The translations under genes and the position numbers were made by a program. Under the pieces are notes generated by a model. The model was not told the origin of the DNA. It searched no databases and saw only the letters and a list, made by a program, of their open reading frames with translations. From Algoriphagus faecimaris (lineage in GTDB: Bacteria; Bacteroidota; Bacteroidia; Cytophagales; Cyclobacteriaceae), in contig NZ_FNAC01000004.1 of assembly GCF_900101705.1 (NCBI RefSeq), positions 1 through 64,000 of the forward strand: a stretch of 64,000 bases of DNA, in the 5' to 3' direction. Positions 56,382 to 64,000 of the stretch are shown one piece after another. Position 1 is the stretch's first letter. Each line of letters opens with the position of its first letter.

Positions 56382-56914
56382 GCAGATTTAATCAAAGCTT
56401 TTATTTTTAAATTTAATTAATGGGGTTTCCACTTCTCATATCCTGATAAATAATTATTAGTAGGAAGTTTTGGGTGTATTTTTAGCGCGGGGGTAAGTCC
56501 TGGCAGCAAGGCAGGGGCTGGCAAGCGGGTGGAAGCATTCCCGGCGACTGGCTTTTTGGTACTTTTGGGCCATGCCCAAAGTACAGAGAGAAATTTTTTC
56601 CTGAATAAAATTGGATTGAAATCTTCCTCATAAATTGGCATTAAGAAATATCTCAGGAATATTAATTTTTTATGTATATCCGCTTTCTTACCAGTAAGAA
56701 GATTGAACGGCCTAAAACAAGGCTGGAAGTTCAATTTCAGGGAACTTCGCCTGCCAGCCGAGGCTGGGTCTTCCGTCATCGGTCTTCCAACCTAATAAGC
56801 AAAGGAAATAAGGCTACTGGTGTTATTACGGATAATCATGTTAATTTTTTATTGGAATCAATTCTCTTTTTCAATTTTTAAAATTAAATTGTTTCAAATC
56901 AATAAAGCAGCCTC
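56382..56914. other. Non-coding spacer with repeat hairpins
   Basis: About 530 nt without a convincing gene. It contains a hairpin related to the one at 47951-48010 (56551-56584), a second motif GCCTGCCAGCCGAGGCTGG (from 56749) similar to the loop of that element, and two GGTCTTCC repeats (near 56766 and 56782). Open frames at 56417-56779 (minus) and 56672-56881 (plus) run through these repeats and are rejected. The 3' part (56800-56914) should hold the promoter of the OhrR-like gene. Confidence 0.65.
56551..56584. repeat. Dispersed hairpin element, copy 2
   Basis: GTACTTTTGGGC (56559-56570) pairs with GCCCAAAGTAC (56574-56584) with one bulged base and a CAT loop. The leading CTTTTTGGTACTTTTGG matches the copy at 47951-47968 (CTTTTGGATACTTTTTG) closely. 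Confidence 0.55.
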
Positions 56915-57337
56915 ATGGCCAATTTATCTACACTTTCCCGATTGCTCTACAGCAATTCCAGACTCCTCATCCAAGCTATTCAAGAAAAGTTGAAGCCTTT
57001 TGATCTTACCTATACCCAATTCCTGACACTTTCCGTGCTTTGGGATGAGGATGGCCTTTTTGTCAACCAAATCGGGGATCGGCTAGAGCTGGATTCAGGG
57101 ACACTCACTCCTTTACTCAAAAAACTGGAAGCTCAAAACTATGTAATGCGAATCCGAAGCGAGGAAGATGAGCGTAAGGTCCGGATCGAACTCACCTATC
57201 CGGGAAAATCATTGCAGAGCAAAGTAATCCAGGTTATGGACGATTTCTCCGCTGAGTTTGATTTGTTAAGTGAGTCCAAGTTGCAGGATTTAAACCATTC
57301 GCTTCAGGACTTGTTAGATAAGCTAAAATCACACTAA
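56915..57337 (+). CDS. MarR-family regulator, OhrR-like but without cysteine
   Basis: 140 residues. The winged-helix region has the OhrR-type sequences LTYTQFLTLSVLWDEDG, LELDSGTLTPLLKKLEAQ and RSEEDERKVRIELT. OhrR proteins repress ohr and release DNA when a conserved N-terminal Cys is oxidized by organic hydroperoxides. Here the corresponding segment reads LLYSNSRLL, with Asn where the reactive Cys is expected, and the whole protein has no Cys. It is 5 nt upstream of ohr in the same operon. It likely still regulates ohr but must sense differently. Confidence 0.9.
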   Translation: MANLSTLSRLLYSNSRLLIQAIQEKLKPFDLTYTQFLTLSVLWDEDGLFVNQIGDRLELDSGTLTPLLKKLEAQNYVMRIRSEEDERKVRIELTYPGKSLQSKVIQVMDDFSAEFDLLSESKLQDLNHSLQDLLDKLKSH

Positions 57338-57342
57338 CACTT

Positions 57343-57765
57343 ATGGAAAAATTGAATATCGATTACACTGCAGTAGCTGTCAATACAGGAGGAAGAAAAG
57401 GACATGTTAAAACCGACGATGGCAAATTGGATTTTGAAGTCTCCATGCCTAAGGAGATCGGTGGAGATGGAGAAAAAACCAATCCCGAGCAATTTTTTGC
57501 AGCTGCTTATGCTTCTTGTTTTGGAGGAGCTTTGGGTGCAGTGGCAGGTAAAACCAGCCTTCGGGACTCTGAAGTGAAAGCCAAGGTACACTTGGGAAAT
57601 TATGGGCCCGGAAGTTTTGGTTTGGCTGTGGATATTGAGGTAAAGATCCCTCATGCAGAATCTTTAGAACATGCCCAAAAATTAGCAGAAGCTGCTCACG
57701 AGGTTTGCCCTTATTCTAAAGCCACGCGCGGGAATATTGAGGTGAACGTGAAGGCGGTGGAATAG
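57343..57765 (+). CDS. ohr: Organic hydroperoxide resistance protein (OsmC/Ohr family)
   Basis: 140 residues. Both redox cysteines are present: C59 in FFAAAYASCFGGALGAV and C122 in HEVCPYSKATRGN. The conserved GGRKGHVKTDDGKLDFEVSMP start is also typical. Ohr reduces organic and lipid hydroperoxides to alcohols using a dithiol mechanism. It is directly downstream of the OhrR-like gene and ends at a strong bidirectional terminator. Confidence 0.95.
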   Translation: MEKLNIDYTAVAVNTGGRKGHVKTDDGKLDFEVSMPKEIGGDGEKTNPEQFFAAAYASCFGGALGAVAGKTSLRDSEVKAKVHLGNYGPGSFGLAVDIEVKIPHAESLEHAQKLAEAAHEVCPYSKATRGNIEVNVKAVE

Positions 57766-57795
57766 GGGTTTGATTTTAAAGCATGAAAAATAATT

Positions 57796-57817
57796 GAGGC
57801 GGATCTAGGTCCGCCTC
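57796..57817. terminator. Bidirectional terminator between ohr and the quinone oxidoreductase gene
   Basis: GAGGCGGA (57796-57803) and TCCGCCTC (57810-57817) form a perfect 8-bp stem with a 6-nt loop, followed by TTTTT on the plus strand; A-rich sequence precedes it, giving U-runs on the minus strand too. Confidence 0.85.
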
Positions 57818-57820
57818 TTT

Positions 57821-58798
57821 TTATTTCACCAAAACCACCCCTTTTCCTAGCATTTTTCGATCCATCATGGTCTGTAAAGCTTCCGGCGCCTCATGAAGTC
57901 GATAGCGCTTGCCAATGTGCTGTTTGATTTTTCCCTCCCTGATCCATTGCATCAGTTGGAGTATATTTTCAGTGCTTTTTTCCGCTTCCAATTTTGAAAA
58001 CTGACCCCAAAAAACACCCACAATCGAGGCCCCTTTCAATAAGGGCAAATTCAGTGGAATTTTCGGGATTTCCCCGTTTGCAAAGCCCACCACCAAATAA
58101 CGTCCCTTCCAGGCGATGCCTCTCAGCGCAGGCTCTGTATAGGGCCCTCCCACAGGGTCATAGATTACATCTGCACCTTTTCCGTTGGTAAGTTCTTTGA
58201 TACGGGATTTGAGATCTTCTTTTTCGTAATTGATCGTGAAGTCCGCTCCTTTTTCCCGACATAATTCGAGCTTTTCTACAGAAGAAGCAGCAGCGATGAT
58301 TTTTGCACCCATCAGCTTTCCCAACTCCACGGCTGCAAGTCCAACGCCTCCGGCTGCTCCCAAGACCAATAAGGTTTCCCCGGATTTCAATTGACCGCGA
58401 TCTTTCAGCGCATGAAAGGAGGTGCCGTAGGTATACAGTGTCGTCGCAGCGATTTCTGCTGGGATACCCTGGGGCAAAGCAAAAATTCTATCCACATCCA
58501 CGGCTACTTTTTCGGCAAATCCTCCCCAGCCACAAAGCGCTAAAACCGAGTCCCCGATTTGATGATTTTTCACCTTTTCTCCCAATCCAATCACTTTTCC
58601 GGCCACCTCACCACCGGGAGAAAAGGGTAAATCAGGTTTGAACTGATATTTCCCCTGAATAATAAGCGTATCGGGGAAATTGACCCCGCAAGCCGCCACC
58701 TCGATCAGTACTTGATGTGGGGCTAGGTGTGGATCAGGAACTTCTTTGAACTTCAAGGAATCAGGCAATCCAAATTTTTCACAGATGATGGCTTTCAT
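57821..58798 (-). CDS. NADPH:quinone oxidoreductase-like medium-chain dehydrogenase (zinc-free)
   Basis: 325 residues. The GroES-like N-terminal domain begins MKAIICEKFGLPDSLKFKEV and has FSPGGEVAGKVIGLGEKV. The Rossmann domain has LVLGAAGGVGLAAVELGKLMGAKIIAAASS, then INYEKEDL and DVIYDPVGG. It lacks the structural zinc cysteines, as expected for QOR enzymes. It reduces quinones or enones with NADPH in the cytoplasm. It is convergent with ohr. Confidence 0.92.
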   Translation of the reverse strand: MKAIICEKFGLPDSLKFKEVPDPHLAPHQVLIEVAACGVNFPDTLIIQGKYQFKPDLPFSPGGEVAGKVIGLGEKVKNHQIGDSVLALCGWGGFAEKVAVDVDRIFALPQGIPAEIAATTLYTYGTSFHALKDRGQLKSGETLLVLGAAGGVGLAAVELGKLMGAKIIAAASSVEKLELCREKGADFTINYEKEDLKSRIKELTNGKGADVIYDPVGGPYTEPALRGIAWKGRYLVVGFANGEIPKIPLNLPLLKGASIVGVFWGQFSKLEAEKSTENILQLMQWIREGKIKQHIGKRYRLHEAPEALQTMMDRKMLGKGVVLVK

Positions 58799-58897
58799 GG
58801 GCTTTTGTAATCGATGTCACTAAGAAAAGATCGGCTTAAAATAGGCATTTCCTTGCGAAAGCGATAATTTTGAACGCTTTAACAAAACAACGATCGA

Positions 58898-60286
58898 ATG
58901 TCAGTCAATCAATTTATCCAAGACCATAAAGAACGCTTTTTAAACGAACTACTAGACCTGCTCAGAATCCCTTCGGTCAGTGCAGATCCCAAATTCAAAG
59001 ACGAGGTATTCAAGGCCGCCAATTTTGTCAAAGAGAGCCTGATCAATGCAGGAGCAGATACCGCAGAAATCTGTGAGACAGCCGGCTATCCGATTGTTTA
59101 TGGGGAAAAAATTATTGATCCCGCCCTTCCTACCGTCTTGGTTTATGGGCATTACGATGTACAGCCTGCTGACCCCTATGAGCTATGGGATTCACCGCCT
59201 TTTGAGCCGGTAATTAAGAAAACGAAGATTCATCCCGAGGGAGCCATTTTTGCACGGGGTTCTGCTGATGACAAAGGTCAGTTTTATATGCACGTCAAAG
59301 CCTTTGAAGCGATGATGGCAGCAGGAGAATTGCCCTGCAATGTGAAATTCATGATCGAAGGTGAGGAAGAAGTCGGCTCTGACAACTTGGATAAATTCGT
59401 CATCGAAAACAAAGAAAAACTCAAGTCAGATGTCATCTTGATCTCTGATACACACATGATCTCCATGCAAGATCCTTCGATCACGGTAGGATTACGGGGC
59501 ATGGCCTACATGGAAGTGGAAGTTACCGGTTCCAACCGGGACCTACACTCTGGAACTTACGGGGGTGCAGTCGCCAACCCCATCAATGTACTTTGCGATA
59601 TGATCGCGTCGATGAAAGACGAAAACGAGCACATCACCATCCCTGGGTTTTACGATAAAGTGCAAGAGTTGACCGCTGAGCAGAGAAGTCGCCTAAATGA
59701 AGCTCCTTTTGATTTGGAGGAATACAAATCCAAGTTGGACATCAATGAAGTTCATGGGGAAAAAGGCTACACCACCATCGAGCGAGTGGGAATTCGACCC
59801 ACCTTAGATGTCAACGGCATCTGGGGCGGATACATTGGAGAAGGTGCCAAAACCGTACTTCCATCCAAAGCTTATGCAAAAATATCCATGCGATTGGTAC
59901 CGGATCAAGACTGGAAAGAAATCGCCAAGCTATTTGAGGATCATTTCAAATCCATCGCTCCAGCATCAGTCAAAGTAAAAGTAAAAAGCCATCATGGCGG
60001 CGCTCCTGCAGTAGTTTCGGATACTTCGGTAGGCTATCAGGCAGCAGAAGCAGCTATGGAAGAAACTTTTGGCAAAAGGCCTGTTCCGACTCGTGAAGGA
60101 GGATCTATTCCAATAGTAGCTTTATTCCAAAAAGAATTAGGCTCTGACCCAATCTTATTCGGGTTTGGATTGGATACCGATGCTTTGCACTCGCCTAATG
60201 AGCATTATGGGGTCCAAAACTACTTTATAGGAATAGAGACGATTGCTGCTTTCTTCCGTCATTTCAGAAAATTAAGTGAGGCCTAA
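58898..60286 (+). CDS. M20-family dipeptidase (CNDP/carnosinase type)
   Basis: 462 residues. Active-site motifs are VLVYGHYDVQPADPYELW (metal His and catalytic Asp), ARGSADDKGQFYMH (bridging Asp), MIEGEEEVGSDNL (catalytic Glu pair), ISDTHMI, and a late His in DALHSPNEHYG. An inserted dimerization domain includes RDLHSGTYGGAVANP. The enzyme cleaves dipeptides or related amides with two metal ions; the substrate is not defined. There is no signal peptide, so it is cytoplasmic. Confidence 0.93.
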   Translation: MSVNQFIQDHKERFLNELLDLLRIPSVSADPKFKDEVFKAANFVKESLINAGADTAEICETAGYPIVYGEKIIDPALPTVLVYGHYDVQPADPYELWDSPPFEPVIKKTKIHPEGAIFARGSADDKGQFYMHVKAFEAMMAAGELPCNVKFMIEGEEEVGSDNLDKFVIENKEKLKSDVILISDTHMISMQDPSITVGLRGMAYMEVEVTGSNRDLHSGTYGGAVANPINVLCDMIASMKDENEHITIPGFYDKVQELTAEQRSRLNEAPFDLEEYKSKLDINEVHGEKGYTTIERVGIRPTLDVNGIWGGYIGEGAKTVLPSKAYAKISMRLVPDQDWKEIAKLFEDHFKSIAPASVKVKVKSHHGGAPAVVSDTSVGYQAAEAAMEETFGKRPVPTREGGSIPIVALFQKELGSDPILFGFGLDTDALHSPNEHYGVQNYFIGIETIAAFFRHFRKLSEA

Positions 60287-60340
60287 ATAGGAACTAAGCC
60301 CATTCAAAAATCCTTTGTCCTTAAAAGCCTAAAGCTAAGC

Positions 60341-62458
60341 ATGAAAATTTCCTTTCCGTGGGTCCTCAGCCTGATACTTGCATTCACCCTTCTTACATCA
60401 TCCAAGTTGGAGGCTCAGATCATTTCTCCTCCGCAGTGGAAGGTGAGTCTATCACCGGAAAAGCCAAATGCAGGTGAAAAAGCCACTTTGATTTTTGAGG
60501 CCAAAATACCTGCGAGTTGGTATGTCTACGGGACGGACTTTGACCCGGACTTGGGTCCTCTGCTGACCACTTTGGTTTTGGAGGATTCGGAGAGCTTTGA
60601 GTTGCAGGGGTCTCTTCGGGAGATTAATGCCAAAACCAAATACGATGAAGTTTGGGAGGGAGATATTACTTACTTTTTGAATGAGGGCAGGTTTGAGCAG
60701 GAAGTGATTATCAAGAAGTCCGGGACATTTACTGGTGTTATTGAGTATCAGATGTGTACTGATCTTACAGGCCAATGCATCAATTACGAAGAGGATATTG
60801 AGTTTTCTTTTTCGGCCAATGAGGAAGCTGCGAAAATAGAAACTCCTGCGGAAGCTACAGCCAAAAATGAGGAATCAAAAGAAGCGCCACAGATTGAAAA
60901 TGCTGTTTCGGAAGATTCTAGTGAGTCAGCACCCCTTTTCGCAGAGGCAGAAGATCAGCCTCTTTCTTCTGGCGGTGAATCAGAGACGATCACTGATTTC
61001 GAAGCAGATGGGAATTCAGATATTAGTTTATGGGGATTTATGGTCTTGGCATTTTTGGCAGGATTGGCAGCGCTATTGACCCCCTGCGTATTTCCAATGA
61101 TCCCGATGACAGTGAGCTTCTTTACCGGAAGAGCACAGAGTAGAGCGGCCGGAATCCGACAGGCTTTTATTTATGGCTTATCCATTATTGGTATTTATAC
61201 CATCGCCGGCACTGCGGTCGCTGCGATACAAGGGCCTGAATTTGCCAATTGGTTGGCAACACACTGGCTACCCAATCTCTTTTTCTTCGGGATTTTCATC
61301 TTTTTCGCTTTAGCCTTTTTAGGCCTTTTTGAAATTACGCTCCCATCCGGATTGGTGAATAAAGTGGATGCCAAAGCCGAAAAAGGGGGGCTAGGAGGAA
61401 TTTTCTTCATGGCTTTCACTTTGGTATTAGTTTCTTTTTCTTGTACAGGACCTATCGTAGGTTCGATCCTGATTTCCTCCGCAGGAGGTGAACTGGTCAA
61501 ACCTATCTTGGGTATGTTTGCTTTTTCACTGGCCTTTGCGATTCCCTTTACCCTTTTTGCCATTTTCCCTGAGTGGATGAATAGACTGCCCAAATCCGGC
61601 GGTTGGCTCAATTCAGTGAAAGTCGTACTGGGATTTTTGGAATTGGCTTTGGCCTTCAAGTTCCTCTCTATTGCCGATTTGGTGTATCACTGGGGAATTT
61701 TGGACCGAGACATTTTCCTGATTATCTGGATTGTGATTTTTGGTGCTTTGGGTTTGTATTTACTGGGAAAAATCCGCTTGCCGCATGATTCAAAACTGGA
61801 ATACATCGGGGTACCACGTCTGCTTTTAGCGCTGTTTACCTTTATGTTTGTCCTTTATATGATTCCGGGACTTTGGGGCGCTCCGCTCAAATACCTGAGT
61901 GGTTATCTCCCACCAATGAGTACGCAGCAGTTTAAAATGGGGGCGATTTCCTCGGGGGCAGCTGGGGGAACTTATATCCTTGACGAACCGGTGAAGTATG
62001 CTGATATTTTAGAGATCCCCCACGGTATCAAGGGCTACTTCGACTACGAGCAGGCACTACGGGCAGCGAAGGAAGCTGATAAACCTTTGCTCTTGGATTT
62101 TACTGGACATGGCTGTGTCAACTGTCGTAAAATGGAAGAAAATGTTTGGGTAGACCCTGAGGTATTACGTCGCTTGAAAGAAGATTTTGTGATGGTAGCG
62201 CTCTACATCGATGAGCGACTCGAGCTACCGGAGGAGGAGTGGTATACCTCTGAATACGATGGAAAAGTCAAAAAAACCATGGGTAAGCGAAATGCAGATT
62301 TTCAAATCACCCGGTTCCAAAACAATGCTCAGCCTTATTACGTGATTTTGGATCATGATGAGCAGCTTGTTGCAAAGCCACGGGCTTATGACACCGATAT
62401 TCAGGCATTTGTAGAATACTTGGATGGGGCTAAAGCCGAATTCGAAAAAAGAAAATAA
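60341..62458 (+). CDS. DsbD-type thiol:disulfide interchange protein
   Basis: 705 residues: a signal peptide (FPWVLSLILAFTLLTSSKLEAQ), an N-terminal periplasmic DsbD-like domain with a Cys pair near YQMCTDLTGQCINYEE, an acidic linker (about 165-225), eight or so membrane helices, and a C-terminal thioredoxin domain with GHGCVNCRKMEE. Transmembrane cysteines appear in LTPCVFPMIPMTVSFF and SFSCTGPIVGSIL. The protein passes electrons from cytoplasmic thioredoxin to periplasmic partners such as the TlpA-like protein at 6570-7544. All three redox-active cysteine pairs seem present. Confidence 0.93.
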   Translation: MKISFPWVLSLILAFTLLTSSKLEAQIISPPQWKVSLSPEKPNAGEKATLIFEAKIPASWYVYGTDFDPDLGPLLTTLVLEDSESFELQGSLREINAKTKYDEVWEGDITYFLNEGRFEQEVIIKKSGTFTGVIEYQMCTDLTGQCINYEEDIEFSFSANEEAAKIETPAEATAKNEESKEAPQIENAVSEDSSESAPLFAEAEDQPLSSGGESETITDFEADGNSDISLWGFMVLAFLAGLAALLTPCVFPMIPMTVSFFTGRAQSRAAGIRQAFIYGLSIIGIYTIAGTAVAAIQGPEFANWLATHWLPNLFFFGIFIFFALAFLGLFEITLPSGLVNKVDAKAEKGGLGGIFFMAFTLVLVSFSCTGPIVGSILISSAGGELVKPILGMFAFSLAFAIPFTLFAIFPEWMNRLPKSGGWLNSVKVVLGFLELALAFKFLSIADLVYHWGILDRDIFLIIWIVIFGALGLYLLGKIRLPHDSKLEYIGVPRLLLALFTFMFVLYMIPGLWGAPLKYLSGYLPPMSTQQFKMGAISSGAAGGTYILDEPVKYADILEIPHGIKGYFDYEQALRAAKEADKPLLLDFTGHGCVNCRKMEENVWVDPEVLRRLKEDFVMVALYIDERLELPEEEWYTSEYDGKVKKTMGKRNADFQITRFQNNAQPYYVILDHDEQLVAKPRAYDTDIQAFVEYLDGAKAEFEKRK

Positions 62459-62561
62459 GTTCTTTTTCAAATTATACACCTCAAAAAAAGCTCTCGAAAT
62501 CCCTAAAAATCAATTGGGACAAAATTCCACATATCTGGATTTGAGTTAACCACATGGATGA

Positions 62562-62726
62562 TTGAGGCGATATCTCTTCCATAATTTTCTGAATTTCAAA
62601 TTATCTCCGAGGGAGGAGTGGATTTATAATTCTTTAGCCATAAGTGGAGGTTATCAGGAAATCAGTGGACCCAGAGCCAACCTGGATGCATTTATGACCG
62701 ATGCAGGATTAAGAATTGGGTTCTAA
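62562..62726 (+). pseudogene. 3' remnant of an outer-membrane barrel gene
   Basis: An open frame with no ATG start reads LRRYLFHNFLNFKLSPREEW, IYNSLAISGGYQEISGPRAN, then LDAFMTDAGLRIGF before TAA (62724-62726). The alternating strand pattern and the terminal Phe are typical of the last strands of outer-membrane beta-barrels. A TGA lies just upstream of the frame and nothing before it extends the protein, so this is probably a decayed C-terminal fragment. The rest of the 425-nt spacer (62459-62883) holds a terminator-like hairpin and nothing else I recognise. Confidence 0.55.
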
Positions 62727-62757
62727 TCCATTAAAAATAGAGAACAGTAAGTAGATT

Positions 62758-62822
62758 AAAACTGGATGTCATCATGGTGTTTTCCCTACGGAGAAGGTAC
62801 CAAATTGACATCCAGTTTTTTT
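62758..62822. terminator. Long-stem terminator-like hairpin
   Basis: AAAACTGGATGTCA (62758-62771) pairs perfectly with TGACATCCAGTTTT (from 62806), with a 34-nt loop, and is followed by more T. It lies 32 nt after the barrel remnant (plus) and about 60 nt beyond the rpiB stop (minus), so it may serve as terminator in both directions. Confidence 0.65.
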
Positions 62823-62883
62823 ATGCGCTTTGCCTAATAAGAATAATCCAGATAGACAGTGGCTTTAGTGTTCCTAGGACAAT

Positions 62884-63321
62884 TTACCCACAAGCAATTT
62901 TATCGACTCTATTGGCATGTCTACCACCTTCAAAGTCGGTCGTCAAGAAAATTTCGGCCAGTTTTTCGGCTAGTTCATAGGTTATGAACCGAGCAGGAAG
63001 AGCCAAAACATTAGCATTGTTATGCTGACGTGCCAAAGCCGCCAAGTCCTCATTCCAGCAAAGTGCCGCTCTTATTCCTTGATGTTTATTGGCAGTGATG
63101 GCCACTCCGTTACCACTTCCACAGATCACAATGCCTAGTTCAAACTCACTCTTTTCTACCGCAGTACTCAAAGGATGAACAAAATCAGGATAATCAACAG
63201 AGGCATCAGAATAGGGTCCAAAATCCTTCACCTCATAACCTAGACTTTTCAGTTTTTGAATCAATTTACCTTTGTATTCGTATCCGGCATGATCGCCGCC
63301 AATTGCTATTTTCTTACCCAT
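62884..63321 (-). CDS. rpiB: Ribose 5-phosphate isomerase B
   Basis: 145 residues. Family motifs are KIAIGGDHAGYEYKG at the start, DFGPYSDASVDYPDFVHP, IVICGSGNGVAITANK with the catalytic Cys in CGSGNG, GIRAALCWNEDLAALARQHNNANVLALP, and FEGGRHANRVDKI at the end. It interconverts ribose 5-phosphate and ribulose 5-phosphate in the pentose phosphate pathway. It is 11 nt downstream of tatC. Confidence 0.95.
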   Translation of the reverse strand: MGKKIAIGGDHAGYEYKGKLIQKLKSLGYEVKDFGPYSDASVDYPDFVHPLSTAVEKSEFELGIVICGSGNGVAITANKHQGIRAALCWNEDLAALARQHNNANVLALPARFITYELAEKLAEIFLTTDFEGGRHANRVDKIACG

Positions 63322-63332
63322 GGGTCTAGAGT

Positions 63333-64000
63333 TTAATCCTTGTTATCTTCAAATTGTTTTTCGTAAGCAGCTTCCTTAATTGCGCGCTTTTTTTCCAATC
63401 GCTTAGCGATGTTAATTCCCGCTTCATATAGCACCAAAATAGGCATAGCTATCAATAGCTGACTGATGACATCGGGAGGAGTGATCACAGCTGCCAAGAT
63501 CAAAATCACCACAATAGCATGTCTACGGTAAGTCTTCAGCATAGAAGAAGTCACCAGACCCGACATAGATAGGAAATAAATCACCACAGGAAGCTGAAAC
63601 ATAATGGCTGATGCCAAAACCAGCATGATTAAAGTGGTCACATACGAACTGATGTCAAACTCGTTTAGGATAGATGGGTCAAGTTGATAATTGGAAAGGA
63701 AATTAATTGAGAGTGGCGAAAGGATATAGTATCCAAAGCCTGCTCCTAAAAAGAAGAGCAAACTCACAAAAAATACAGCTCCTCTGGCAGCATTTTTTTC
63801 TTGGTCGTAGAGACCCGGACTGATAAATCTCCAAAACTCCCAAAACACATAAGGGAAGGCTACTACAAATCCGACCACAAAACTAGAAGTCATGTGCATG
63901 GAAAACTGTCCCGTCATTTGCCTACTTTGGATTGTAAAAGGGAGCTTTTCTATACAAAGCGCCGCAATTCCAAAATAATCCCCAATATCACAAAGTACAC
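63333..64000 (-). CDS. tatC: Sec-independent translocase subunit TatC (N-terminus outside window)
   Basis: The frame is open to the window edge, so the protein is missing its start; about 222 C-terminal residues are seen, including IEKLPFTIQSRQMTGQFSMH upstream of the first internal Met. TatC motifs include FPYVFWEFWRFISPGLY and LIMLVLASAIMFQLPVVIYFL, and VVILILAAVITPPDVISQLL, typical of the last helices. TatC recognises twin-arginine signal peptides in the inner membrane. The C-terminal tail is charged (KRLEKKRAIKEAAYEKQFED). Confidence 0.95.
   Translation of the reverse strand, partial: VLCDIGDYFGIAALCIEKLPFTIQSRQMTGQFSMHMTSSFVVGFVVAFPYVFWEFWRFISPGLYDQEKNAARGAVFFVSLLFFLGAGFGYYILSPLSINFLSNYQLDPSILNEFDISSYVTTLIMLVLASAIMFQLPVVIYFLSMSGLVTSSMLKTYRRHAIVVILILAAVITPPDVISQLLIAMPILVLYEAGINIAKRLEKKRAIKEAAYEKQFEDNKD

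Noticed and set aside
56417-56881. Open frames of 120 (minus) and 69 (plus) codons in the spacer before the OhrR-like gene
   Set aside because: They cross hairpin repeats and have no matching features.
61195-61659. 154-codon minus-strand open frame
   Set aside because: Lys/Pro-rich antisense of the DsbD membrane helices.

Overview
The window looks like a chromosomal segment of a Bacteroidota, most likely Cytophagales and perhaps Cyclobacteriaceae (Algoriphagus-like). The genus is an inference from gene content, not from a database match. The support is: two proteins with type IX secretion (T9SS) type A C-terminal sorting domains, many lipoproteins, DUF6702- and DUF4221-like proteins, a Cry-DASH photolyase, a HupE/UreJ-M1 peptidase-DUF6702 neighbourhood, moderate GC with AT-rich spacers, and weak Shine-Dalgarno sequences. 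I saw no rRNA, tRNA or CRISPR array.

Layout. 1-1348: the 5' part of an IS3-type transposase gene (minus strand) whose IS end abuts a VWA lipoprotein with a suspiciously short signal peptide. 1517-6469: a very large secreted delta-60 repeat protein with a T9SS domain. 6570-13428: a thioredoxin-like protein, a VapBC-like toxin-antitoxin pair, a debranching-enzyme-like glycosidase lipoprotein, a YdjC/ChbG-type deacetylase and a Cry-DASH photolyase. 13483-28860: an exopolysaccharide (EPS) locus. A ten-gene minus-strand operon runs TolC-like, Wzz/Wzc-like co-polymerase, GT4, Wzy-like, beta-helix T9SS protein, GT2, acyltransferase, GT2, GT4, Wzx-like. It is followed on the map by a plus-strand GT2 and a response regulator overlapping the initiating sugar transferase. 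29106-33929: a 1607-residue hybrid sensor kinase that may control the locus.

34479-42290: a VOC/PLP-enzyme/beta-lactamase-fold operon, a patatin-methyltransferase pair and a two-gene locus with an A-T-TE NRPS-like enzyme and a GNAT protein. 42543-47204: a BCCT transporter operon (outer-membrane protein, transporter, universal stress protein) and a UPF0126/TRIC-type membrane protein. 47205-52590: repeat-rich spacers, an M20 amidohydrolase, a remnant of a second M20 gene, a DUF4221-like lipoprotein, an outer-membrane protein and a putative phase-variable lipoprotein. 52870-56381: M1 peptidase, HupE/UreJ and DUF6702. 56915-64000: OhrR-like regulator and Ohr, quinone oxidoreductase, M20 dipeptidase, DsbD, RpiB and the start-truncated tatC.

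The strongest leads are: (i) a heptanucleotide tandem repeat spanning the start codon of a lipoprotein gene that is out of frame by exactly the amount one repeat would correct (52561-52590); (ii) a cysteine-less OhrR-like regulator directly upstream of ohr; (iii) a phosphoglycosyltransferase with an N-terminal pseudo-receiver domain and a four-cysteine insertion, overlapping a CheY-like gene next to a giant hybrid kinase; (iv) a co-polymerase whose kinase-like domain has lost its Walker A motif, in an EPS operon with no Wza; (v) an orphan single-module NRPS-like enzyme; and (vi) gene remnants and MITE-like elements in the spacers.
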